Part shown: positions 26,963-34,402 of the stretch, one piece after another
Layout: the number at the start of each line of letters is the position of its first letter
Position numbering within the stretch: the first letter of the stretch is position 1
NCBI GenBank assembly: GCA_965227695.1
Contig: OZ245760.1
Location: forward strand, 2,480,001 to 2,544,000
Length of the DNA: 64,000 nt
Source of the DNA: UBA1858 sp965227695
Lineage (GTDB): Bacteria > Pseudomonadota > Gammaproteobacteria > UBA4575
Direction of reading: 5' to 3'
Made by a program: the position numbers and the translations under genes
Notes under the pieces: model-generated
Seen by the model: only the letters and a program-made list of their open reading frames with translations
What the model was told of the DNA's origin: nothing
Database searches by the model: none

Positions 26963-27790
26963 TTACTTCTTGTTACGCCGACGCACGATCATGTTATCTG
27001 TACGCTTGGTTTTTCTGGTTTTAAACCCTTTTGTGGGTACTCCCCATGGAGAGACAGGATGACGTCCTCCTGATGTTCTTCCTTCACCGCCACCATGGGG
27101 GTGATCAATTGGATTCATGGCGACACCCCGTACGGTGGGTTTCACGCCGCGCCAGCGACTGGCACCGGCCTTACCCAGTTTGCGCAGACTGTGTTCGGCA
27201 TTGCCCACTTCACCTATCGTCGCACGACAATCGGAGAGTACTTTCCTCATTTCTCCTGATCGTAATCTGAGCGTCGCATGCGCCCCTTCACGTGCAACCA
27301 GTTGCACGGCGGCACCTGCACTTCGTGCCAGCTGGGCACCTTTGCCCGGCTTTAATTCAACACAGTGTACAACCGTGCCAACGGGAATACTTCTCAGTGG
27401 CAATGCGTTTCCGGCTTTAATTGGCGACTGCGATCCGGACAGCAGTTTATCATTGGCCTTTATTCCTTTAGGCGCAATCACATAACGTCGCTCTCCATCG
27501 GCATATTTCAACAACGCCAGGTGCGCACTTCGGTTCGGGTCGTATTCAAGACGCTCGACAATGGCCGGGATGCCATCTTTATTGCGCTTAAAATCAATAA
27601 CGCGGTATTGCTGCTTGTGGCCACCGCCTCGATGACGGGTAGTGATTCGCCCGGCATTATTACGCCCACCCGATTTTGTTTTCTTCTCTACCAGTGATTT
27701 CACCGGTTCGCCGGTGTACAGATCATTTGAGACGATTCTTACCTGAAATCGTCGTCCTGGAGAGGTAGGTTTTGATTTTACGACTGCCAT
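26963..27790 (-). CDS. rplB: 50S ribosomal protein L2
   Basis: The 275-residue uL2 is essential for subunit association and peptidyl transfer. I chose MAVVKSKPTSPGRRFQ as the start. The in-frame extension of 22 residues overlaps rplW and is not family-like. The segment VRGVAMNPIDHPHGGGEGR holds the conserved histidine region. It lies two bases after the rplW stop. Confidence 0.98.
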   Translation of the reverse strand: MAVVKSKPTSPGRRFQVRIVSNDLYTGEPVKSLVEKKTKSGGRNNAGRITTRHRGGGHKQQYRVIDFKRNKDGIPAIVERLEYDPNRSAHLALLKYADGERRYVIAPKGIKANDKLLSGSQSPIKAGNALPLRSIPVGTVVHCVELKPGKGAQLARSAGAAVQLVAREGAHATLRLRSGEMRKVLSDCRATIGEVGNAEHSLRKLGKAGASRWRGVKPTVRGVAMNPIDHPHGGGEGRTSGGRHPVSPWGVPTKGFKTRKTKRTDNMIVRRRNKK

Positions 27791-27792
27791 TT

Positions 27793-28101
27793 TTATTCCA
27801 TTCCAGTGAGATCTATATCGTGTCCGGCTGCCAGGCGCACATATGCTTTTTTCCAATCATTGCGCTTCCCCATCACCCGACCGAATCGTTTTTTCTTGCC
27901 CCGTACATTTTCAGTGCGTACAGAGACGACTTCCACCTGAAAAAGTTTTTCAACTGCATGTTTGATTTCAACCTTGTTTGCATTTGGCAATACTTTGAAG
28001 ACATGCTGATTTGCACCATCGGCCAGTATGGCTGATTTCTCAGAGACATGCGGCGCAATTAATACCTGGGTTAGACGCTCTATTCCCACTGACTGACTCA
28101 T
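27793..28101 (-). CDS. rplW: 50S ribosomal protein L23
   Basis: The 102-residue uL23 at the tunnel exit docks trigger factor and SRP. I start at MSQSVGIERLTQVLIAPHVS. GAGGAG lies eight bases before this ATG, and the ATG overlaps the rplD stop as ATGA. A start three codons earlier (MVAM) is possible. Conserved VEKLFQVEVVSVRTENVRGK. Confidence 0.96.
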   Translation of the reverse strand: MSQSVGIERLTQVLIAPHVSEKSAILADGANQHVFKVLPNANKVEIKHAVEKLFQVEVVSVRTENVRGKKKRFGRVMGKRNDWKKAYVRLAAGHDIDLTGME

Positions 28102-28706
28102 TGCAACCACTCCTCTACTTCCTTGATGGCGTCCTCTGTAATAACGACATGCTCATACTTAATAAGGCTGATGGGGTTGATGCTACTGGCTTCATCAACA
28201 TCCACATAGTGAAGATTACGCGCCGACAGATACAGGTTTTCGTCTGATTTCTCGTCTGCGACAATGACATACGCCGATTTAACACCAATGTTCTCGAGGC
28301 GCGCCAGCATATCCCGGGTCTTAGGGCTGGTTGCGGTGAACTCATCGACCACATGTAAACGCTCCAGACGAATCAGCTCAGAGAAAATCGATGAATAGGC
28401 GGCACGAACCATTTTTTTATTAATTTTCTGTTTGTAGCTGCGCGGTTGTGCGGCAAATGTCTGTCCACCACTTCGCCACAATGGTCCCCGGGTTGTTCCA
28501 GCACGCGCACGTCCGGTCCCTTTTTGGCGCCATGGTTTTGCACCTCCACCTTTAACAGCAGAGCGGTTCTTTTGTGCCTTTGTTCCGGCACGACTGCCCG
28601 CCAGATAAGCTGTCACGGCCTGATGCACAAGTGATTCATTATATTCACGGCCAAACGTCTCATCAGATACGTCCACAGTGCTACCGTTTTTAACATCCAG
28701 TTTCAT
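28098..28706 (-). CDS. rplD: 50S ribosomal protein L4
   Basis: The 202-residue uL4 is both a tunnel protein and, in E. coli, repressor of the S10 operon by transcription attenuation and translation control. Conserved loop KPWRQKGTGRARAGTTRGPL. The unusual position of the hairpin leader before rplC (29446-29478) makes an L4 role there worth testing. It lies 17 bp after rplC. Confidence 0.98.
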   Translation of the reverse strand: MKLDVKNGSTVDVSDETFGREYNESLVHQAVTAYLAGSRAGTKAQKNRSAVKGGGAKPWRQKGTGRARAGTTRGPLWRSGGQTFAAQPRSYKQKINKKMVRAAYSSIFSELIRLERLHVVDEFTATSPKTRDMLARLENIGVKSAYVIVADEKSDENLYLSARNLHYVDVDEASSINPISLIKYEHVVITEDAIKEVEEWLQ

Positions 28707-28723
28707 AGTCAGTTCTAATATGG

Positions 28724-29362
28724 TTATGCAGTTATGGCCGGCCTGACGATCACCCGACCGCCCTTGGCTCCCGGCACAGCACCCTTGATTAAGATTAAAT
28801 CTCTGTCAGTATCTACTCTTACGATGGTCAGATTTTTTGTACTGACCTTTTCATTTCCCATCTGCCCGGCCATTTTTTTGCCTTTGAATACCCGGCCGGG
28901 AGTCTGACACATCCCTGTTGATCCAGGCACACGGTGAGAGACCGAATTACCATGCGTGGCGTCCTGGCCGCGAAAATTGTGTCTTTTGATTGTTCCTGCA
29001 AATCCTTTTCCTTTCGAAATGCCGGTCACTTGTACTTTTTGCCCCTCAGAGAAAAGGTCTGCCTTGATTTCGGATCCCAGCTCCATTGTGATTTCGTCAC
29101 CGTCTGTCAGACGAAACTCATACATGCCTTCACCCGATTCCACATTCGCCCGGGCATAGTGACCAGTCAACGCTTTATTCACCCGTGATGGCTTGCGCGC
29201 GCCATAGGCCACCTGGATCGCCCTGTAACCGTCAATTTCCTGCTGTTTGAGCTGTGTCACCCGGTTATTGTCGATGTGCAGCACAGTGACAGGCACTGAT
29301 ACACCATCCTCATTGAACACCCGGGTCATACCCACTTTTTTTCCAACTACACCTATTGGCAT
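28724..29362 (-). CDS. rplC: 50S ribosomal protein L3
   Basis: The 212-residue uL3 is an early assembly protein. It begins MPIGVVGKKVGMTRVFNEDG. The conserved GKGFAGTIKRHNFRGQDATH and SHRVPGSTGMCQTPGRVFKG include the glutamine that PrmB methylates in enterics. It is the first gene after the predicted internal promoter and leader at 29363-29585. Confidence 0.98.
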   Translation of the reverse strand: MPIGVVGKKVGMTRVFNEDGVSVPVTVLHIDNNRVTQLKQQEIDGYRAIQVAYGARKPSRVNKALTGHYARANVESGEGMYEFRLTDGDEITMELGSEIKADLFSEGQKVQVTGISKGKGFAGTIKRHNFRGQDATHGNSVSHRVPGSTGMCQTPGRVFKGKKMAGQMGNEKVSTKNLTIVRVDTDRDLILIKGAVPGAKGGRVIVRPAITA

Positions 29363-29445
29363 TGCTTTAATCTCTACTGTGTCTTAGGCCTGTTTTCACT
29401 TGCAGAATGCCTGTTTTATTTTGCTTTCTTCAAGACATCGCGAAC

Positions 29446-29478
29446 GTGGCCCGGACAAGCATGTCTTGTCCGGGCCAC
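29446..29478 (-). promoter_or_regulatory. Perfect leader hairpin before rplC
   Basis: A 14-bp perfect inverted repeat, gtggcccggacaag at 29446-29459 and its complement at 29465-29478, with a 5-nt loop. It begins about six bases after the predicted transcription start of the promoter at 29491-29519. No T-run follows on either strand, so it is not a standard terminator. It may be an attenuator, a 5' stabilising stem or a protein-binding site. Confidence 0.75.
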
Positions 29479-29490
29479 AGGAAGCCGCGA

Positions 29491-29519
29491 ATTATTACAG
29501 AATTTCCCTAAATTGGAAA
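29491..29519 (-). promoter_or_regulatory. Predicted sigma70 promoter for rplC onward
   Basis: On the minus strand: -35 TTTCCA (29514-29519), 17-bp spacer, extended -10 TGT-AATAAT (29491-29499). The discriminator is TCGCGGC, G+C-rich as in stringently controlled promoters. The predicted start is near 29484, giving a leader of about 120 nt before rplC. The position between rpsJ and rplC is unusual. Confidence 0.65.
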
Positions 29520-29585
29520 CCGCTTTTTGTAAAATTTATCCTTTTATTTCAGGGATAAATGCTTGAAAGTGGTTTACTGTGCCGA

Positions 29586-29900
29586 TCAATTCAATTTGAT
29601 CTGAACATCTACCCCTGCTGCCAAATCCAGCTTCATCAGGGCATCAACTGTTTTGTCTGTGGGGTCAACGATATCCATAATCCGCTTGTGAGTACGGATC
29701 TCGTATTGATCGCGCGCATTCTTGTCGACATGTGGCGATATCAACACCGTAAAGCGTTCTCTTCTCGTCGGCAACGGAATAGGCCCTTTTACTCGCGCAC
29801 CTGTTCGCTTTGCCGTTTGAACTATTTCACTTGCAGATCGATCAATCAAACGGTGATCAAATGCTTTTAACCTGATTCGGATTCGTTGACTTTCAGACAT
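29586..29900 (-). CDS. rpsJ: 30S ribosomal protein S10 (NusE)
   Basis: The 104-residue uS10 also works as NusE in transcription antitermination with NusB and NusG. Conserved IRIRLKAFDHRLIDRSA, GPIPLPTRRERFTVLISPHV and RTHKRIMDIVDPT. Here it lies 41 bp after tuf and is separated from rplC by 223 bp that hold a promoter and hairpin. It therefore seems to be the last gene of the str transcript rather than the first of the S10 transcript. Confidence 0.98.
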   Translation of the reverse strand: MSESQRIRIRLKAFDHRLIDRSASEIVQTAKRTGARVKGPIPLPTRRERFTVLISPHVDKNARDQYEIRTHKRIMDIVDPTDKTVDALMKLDLAAGVDVQIKLN

Positions 29901-29941
29901 TATTTACTCTTTAATTTTATTTTTGTAGCTATTACTAAGGA

Positions 29942-31132
29942 TTATTCAATAATTTTAGCGACCACGCCGGCCCCGACGGTACGGCCACCTTCGCGGATCG
30001 CAAAGCGCAAGCCCTCTTCCATCGCAATCGGCGCTATCATGCTCACTGTCATCTTCACATTATCTCCCGGCATCACCATCTCGATTCCTTCCGGTAAATC
30101 ACATGCGCCGGTCACATCCGTGGTCCTGAAGTAAAACTGCGGACGGTATCCGTTGAAAAACGGTGTATGTCGGCCGCCCTCATCCTTCGACAGAATGTAT
30201 ACCTCGGCCTCAAACTTCGTGTGCGGCGTAATACTCCCAGGCTTGCACAATACCTGACCGCGCTCCACCTCATCGCGCTTCGTCCCGCGCAATAATACGC
30301 CCACATTATCCCCCGCGCGACCTTCATCCAGTAACTTGCGGAACATCTCTACGCCCGTACAGGTCGTCTTCGTGGTCTCCTTAATCCCGACAATCTCCAC
30401 TTCCTCACCAACCTTGATGATCCCGCGCTCAATACGACCCGTCACTACCGTGCCACGCCCCGAAATCGAAAATACATCCTCTACCGGCATAATAAAATCA
30501 CCGTCAATCGCACGCTCCGGCTCCGGTATGTAGGCATCCATCTCCTCCAGTAACTTCAACACCGATGGCACACCTATCTCCGAAGTGTCTCCCTCCAGCG
30601 CCTTCAGCGCCGATCCCGTCACAATCGGCGTATCATCCCCAGGAAAATCATAACTCGACAGCAAATCCCGGATCTCCATCTCAACCAGCTCCAGTAACTC
30701 CGGATCATCCACCTGGTCTGCCTTGTTCATATACACAACAATGTACGGCACGCCCACCTGACGCGATAACAGAATATGCTCGCGCGTCTGTGGCATCGGA
30801 CCGTCCGCCGCAGACACCACCAGTATCGCTCCATCCATCTGCGCCGCACCCGTAATCATGTTCTTCACATAATCCGCGTGCCCCGGACAGTCTACGTGCG
30901 CATAGTGACGCTTGTCCGTCTCATACTCAACGTGCGCCGTCGCAATCGTTATCCCGCGCTCACGCTCCTCTGGCGCATTATCAATGTCGCCATAATCCTT
31001 GAACTCACCCCCCTGGCTCTCCGCTGAGACCTTCGTCAACGCCGCCGTTAACGTCGTCTTGCCGTGATCCACGTGTCCTATCGTCCCCACATTGACATGC
31101 GGCTTCGTGCGTTCAAACTTCTCCTTTGACAT
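29942..31132 (-). CDS. tuf: Elongation factor Tu, copy 1
   Basis: A 396-residue GTPase that brings aminoacyl-tRNA to the ribosome. The P-loop is GHVDHGKTTLT (residues 19-29). DCPGHADYVKNM and MNKADQVDD are the G3 and G4 motifs. The protein is identical to the copy at 47009-48199 and the DNA appears identical through the gene and for about 24 bp before the ATG. The stop is TAA here and TAG there. It lies 52 bp after fusA, the usual str-operon position. Confidence 0.99.
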   Translation of the reverse strand: MSKEKFERTKPHVNVGTIGHVDHGKTTLTAALTKVSAESQGGEFKDYGDIDNAPEERERGITIATAHVEYETDKRHYAHVDCPGHADYVKNMITGAAQMDGAILVVSAADGPMPQTREHILLSRQVGVPYIVVYMNKADQVDDPELLELVEMEIRDLLSSYDFPGDDTPIVTGSALKALEGDTSEIGVPSVLKLLEEMDAYIPEPERAIDGDFIMPVEDVFSISGRGTVVTGRIERGIIKVGEEVEIVGIKETTKTTCTGVEMFRKLLDEGRAGDNVGVLLRGTKRDEVERGQVLCKPGSITPHTKFEAEVYILSKDEGGRHTPFFNGYRPQFYFRTTDVTGACDLPEGIEMVMPGDNVKMTVSMIAPIAMEEGLRFAIREGGRTVGAGVVAKIIE

Positions 31133-31184
31133 CGATCATTACCTCTTCATTATTGTAAAAGCTAAAATTATACCACTATCTGTC

Positions 31185-33281
31185 TTAACGACCTTTAGTC
31201 ACAGCTTCGACCACCTGCGCCGGTGCCTCGCTATATTTTTCAAACTCCATTGAATATGTCGCCCGACCCTGCGTGGCAGATCGCAAATCGGTTGCATACC
31301 CAAACATCTCTTTTAATGGCACTTCTGCACGCACGATTTTCCCCGCCGGTGCTTCTTCCATGCCACTGACCATTCCTCTTCGGCGATTAAGGTCGCCGAC
31401 CACGTCACCCATATAATCTTCCGGTGTCACCACTTCAACATTCATGACTGGCTCAAGCAATACCGGCCGCGCAGCCCGGCACGCTTCCTTGAAACACATC
31501 GATGCGGCGATCTTGAAAGCCATTTCCGATGAGTCTACATCATGAAATGAACCATCGAATAGCGTCACCTTAATATCCACCACAGGATAGCCACCGACGA
31601 CACCACTTTCCATCGATTCCTTGACCCCTTTTTCAACCGAAGGGATGAACTCTTTTGGAATGACACCCCCGCTGATTGCGTCAACGAATTCGAACCCGCC
31701 ACCTTGTGGTTTCGGTTCCAGCTTCAACCAAACATGGCCATATTGACCGCGCCCGCCTGATTGCCGGACAAACTTGTTTTCCTGCTCCACCGTTGCGCGG
31801 ATTGTCTCTCTGAATGCTACCTGCGGGGCACCAACATTGGCTTCAACTTTAAACTCCCGCTTCATTCGGTCAACTATAATATCGAGATGGAGTTCTCCCA
31901 TCCCGGCGATAATAGTCTGACCGGATTCCTCATCCGTTGTCACACGAAATGAAGGGTCCTCCTGCGCCAGTTTTTGAAGCGCCACGGCCATCTTTTCCTG
32001 ATCCCCTGTTGTACGTGGTTCAACAGCAACCGATATCACAGGCTCCGGAAATTCCATTTTTTCCAAAGTGATAACACTTTGGGGAGAACACAACGTTTCT
32101 CCTGTGGTGACAGTTTTCAAACCCACTGCGGCGGCGATGTCACCCGCGTAGACTTCCTTAATCTCTTCGCGCGAATTGGAGTGCATTTGCAATAATCGAC
32201 CAATTCTTTCTTTTTTGCCCTTAATCGGGTTAAAAACCGTGTCCCCGGTTTTCATGACACCTGAATACACCCTGAAAAATGTCAGTGTTCCGACAAACGC
32301 ATCCGTGGCGATTTTGAATGCCAAGGCTGCAAATGGTTCATCGTCCGATGCTTTTCTGACAGCCTCAGTCTGTTCTTTGTCATCGAGTATGCCAGCGATG
32401 GGCGGCACATCAGACGGAGAAGGCATGTATCTGATAATTGCATCGAGCATGGCCTGCACGCCCTTATTCTTAAACGCAGAACCACAAAATACAGGGACTA
32501 TTTCCCCTGCCAGTGTACGCATTCGTATCGCCTGATGGACTTCATCTTCAGCGAGGCTTCCATTATCCAGGTAACTGTCCATCAACGCTTCCGAGGCCTC
32601 TGCGGCCGCCTCAAGCATCTGTTCGCGCCAGTGCTGACATTCTGCCTGCATATCTTCAGGAATTTGCCTGGCTTCATAGGTCATTCCCCGGTCAGCCTCA
32701 TTCCAGTAGATGGCCTGCATCCGCACCAAATCAACGACGCCCTGAAAATTATCTTCCGCACCAATCGGCAGTTGCATCGGAATGGCACTGGACCCCAGTC
32801 GATCACGTATCTGTTCAACAACCCGAAGAAAATTCGCGCCGGTGCGATCCATCTTGTTAACAAATGCCATGCGTGGCACTTTGTATTTATCCGCCTGTCT
32901 CCAGACTGTCTCGGATTGCGGTTCTACACCGCCCACTGCACAGAATACGGCACATGCTCCATCCAGCACGCGCAGGGATCTTTCTACCTCAATGGTGAAA
33001 TCAACATGACCCGGCGTATCAATAATATTGATTCTATGCTGGTCGAACTGTTGGTCCATCCCCGCCCAAAAACAGGTGGTTGCAGCAGACGTAATGGTTA
33101 TGCCCCGTTCCTGCTCCTGTTCCATCCAGTCCATGACCGCGGCGCCGTCATGCACTTCACCGATTTTATGCGAAACGCCTGTATAAAACAGTATTCTTTC
33201 GGTCGTTGTGGTTTTCCCGGCATCGATATGCGCCATAATACCGATATTGCGATACCGTTCGATGGGCGTTTTTCGAGCCAC
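31185..33281 (-). CDS. fusA: Elongation factor G
   Basis: A 698-residue translocation GTPase with five domains. The P-loop is NIGIMAHIDAGKTTTTE near residues 12-28. The G3 motif is DTPGHVDFT, and G4 is VNKMDRTGANF. Domain IV contains RGQYGHVWLKLEP, and the C-terminal GMEEAPAGKIVRAEVPLKEM region is typical. It follows rpsG by 84 bp and precedes tuf. No duplicate fusA was seen in the window. Confidence 0.99.
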   Translation of the reverse strand: MARKTPIERYRNIGIMAHIDAGKTTTTERILFYTGVSHKIGEVHDGAAVMDWMEQEQERGITITSAATTCFWAGMDQQFDQHRINIIDTPGHVDFTIEVERSLRVLDGACAVFCAVGGVEPQSETVWRQADKYKVPRMAFVNKMDRTGANFLRVVEQIRDRLGSSAIPMQLPIGAEDNFQGVVDLVRMQAIYWNEADRGMTYEARQIPEDMQAECQHWREQMLEAAAEASEALMDSYLDNGSLAEDEVHQAIRMRTLAGEIVPVFCGSAFKNKGVQAMLDAIIRYMPSPSDVPPIAGILDDKEQTEAVRKASDDEPFAALAFKIATDAFVGTLTFFRVYSGVMKTGDTVFNPIKGKKERIGRLLQMHSNSREEIKEVYAGDIAAAVGLKTVTTGETLCSPQSVITLEKMEFPEPVISVAVEPRTTGDQEKMAVALQKLAQEDPSFRVTTDEESGQTIIAGMGELHLDIIVDRMKREFKVEANVGAPQVAFRETIRATVEQENKFVRQSGGRGQYGHVWLKLEPKPQGGGFEFVDAISGGVIPKEFIPSVEKGVKESMESGVVGGYPVVDIKVTLFDGSFHDVDSSEMAFKIAASMCFKEACRAARPVLLEPVMNVEVVTPEDYMGDVVGDLNRRRGMVSGMEEAPAGKIVRAEVPLKEMFGYATDLRSATQGRATYSMEFEKYSEAPAQVVEAVTKGR

Positions 33282-33365
33282 AACTGTTCACCCTAAATAT
33301 TCAATTAAAGAAGCGATATTCCAATTAAGCGAGCAGAATTAATCAGTCTTCTTATGTTATTAACA

Positions 33366-33836
33366 TTACCAGCGATAATGTGAGAATGCTTTATTTGCTT
33401 CAGCCATTCTCAATGTATCCTCACGCTTCTTGATGGCAGAGCCTTTGCTTTCTGCGGCGTCAATTAATTCACCGGCCAATTTATTGATCATGGACTTTTC
33501 ACCACGTTTGCGGGCGGAGTCGACGATCCAGCGCATTGCCAATGCTGCCTGACGGACAGGGCGCACTTCGACCGGGACCTGATATGTGGCACCACCCACG
33601 CGTCTTGATTTCACTTCGACCGGAGGCTTGACTTTATCTAACGCCTCCAGAAACACATCCAGGCCATCAGAGCCTTTTTTACTGGTGATTTCATCAATCG
33701 CTTTATAAACAATTTTTTCTGCCACAGATTTCTTACCACTGACCATCAGAATATTGACAAATTTAGCGAGTTGCTCGTTTCCGTATTTTGGATCAGGCAA
33801 AATTTCACGTTTTGGGACTTCTCTACGTCTAGGCAT
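33366..33836 (-). CDS. rpsG: 30S ribosomal protein S7
   Basis: The 156-residue uS7 organises the small-subunit head. It begins MPRRREVPKREILPDPKYGN. Conserved LVKFVNILM-type helix (LAKFVNILMVSGKKSVAEKI) and RRVGGATYQVPVEVRPVRQA. It ends near SHYRW, the short C-terminal form. In E. coli S7 represses the str operon by binding between rpsL and rpsG. That gap is 72 bp here. Confidence 0.98.
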   Translation of the reverse strand: MPRRREVPKREILPDPKYGNEQLAKFVNILMVSGKKSVAEKIVYKAIDEITSKKGSDGLDVFLEALDKVKPPVEVKSRRVGGATYQVPVEVRPVRQAALAMRWIVDSARKRGEKSMINKLAGELIDAAESKGSAIKKREDTLRMAEANKAFSHYRW

Positions 33837-33908
33837 GTTTTTTTCTTCGCTTTATTTATATGTCAATAATGATGTTATTTTGTTGTTTTGAATAATTGCA
33901 TCCGGCTG

Positions 33909-34283
33909 TTAAGACTTCTGGCGCTTGGTGCCATACTTGGAACGCCCCTGTTTGCGATTGGCCACTCCCTGTGTATCCAGGCTGCCACGCACTGTATGGT
34001 AACGCACGCCGGGTAAATCCTTGACACGACCTCCGCGTATTAATACGACAGAATGCTCCTGAAGATTATGTCCCTCACCGCCGATATAGGAGGAAACCTC
34101 AAAACCGTTTGTCAAACGTACGCGTGCGACTTTTCGAAGTGCGGAATTAGGCTTTTTTGGCGTCGTGGTATATACGCGCGTACACACACCACGTCTTTGA
34201 GGGCAAGCCTCCAACGCAGGTACATTACTTTTTTCTATTTTTCTATTTCTCGGCTTGCGAACAAGCTGATTCACTGTTGCCAT
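33909..34283 (-). CDS. rpsL: 30S ribosomal protein S12
   Basis: The 124-residue uS12 of the decoding centre. It has TTTPKKPNSALRKVARVRL and GGRVKDLPGVRYHTVRG. Lys43 and Lys88 (counting Met1) are both the wild-type residues, so the common streptomycin-resistance changes are absent. It is the first gene of the str operon, behind a strong predicted promoter and a 5' hairpin at 34301-34381. Confidence 0.98.
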   Translation of the reverse strand: MATVNQLVRKPRNRKIEKSNVPALEACPQRRGVCTRVYTTTPKKPNSALRKVARVRLTNGFEVSSYIGGEGHNLQEHSVVLIRGGRVKDLPGVRYHTVRGSLDTQGVANRKQGRSKYGTKRQKS

Positions 34284-34300
34284 TACTCGTTATTCTCCGG

Positions 34301-34340
34301 CATAAAATAAACGACAGGCCGATTGGACTCGGCCTGTCGT
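34301..34340 (-). terminator. Terminator-like hairpin: rpoC end and str leader
   Basis: A perfect 12-bp stem (34311-34322 and 34329-34340) with a 6-nt loop, followed on the minus strand by TTATTTTATG. This has the form of an intrinsic terminator for rpoBC. It is also about five bases downstream of the predicted start of the rpsL promoter, so the str mRNA would begin with this hairpin. A double role as terminator and attenuator is possible. Confidence 0.8.
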
Positions 34341-34351
34341 AGGGTGGCGAG

Positions 34352-34381
34352 ATTTTACGGAGTTGCCCCGTATCCTGTCAA
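34352..34381 (-). promoter_or_regulatory. Predicted sigma70 promoter of the str operon
   Basis: On the minus strand: consensus -35 TTGACA (34376-34381), 18-bp spacer, -10 TAAAAT (34352-34357). The start is expected near 34345, about 60 nt before the rpsL ATG. It lies just 21 bp beyond the rpoC stop codon. Confidence 0.8.
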
Positions 34382-34402
34382 GGACAACCCGCGCCGTATT
34401 GG

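Noticed and set aside
32535..33296. Long plus-strand frame of 253 codons
   Set aside because: It lies entirely antisense to fusA, whose codon bias creates open antisense frames. No family resemblance.
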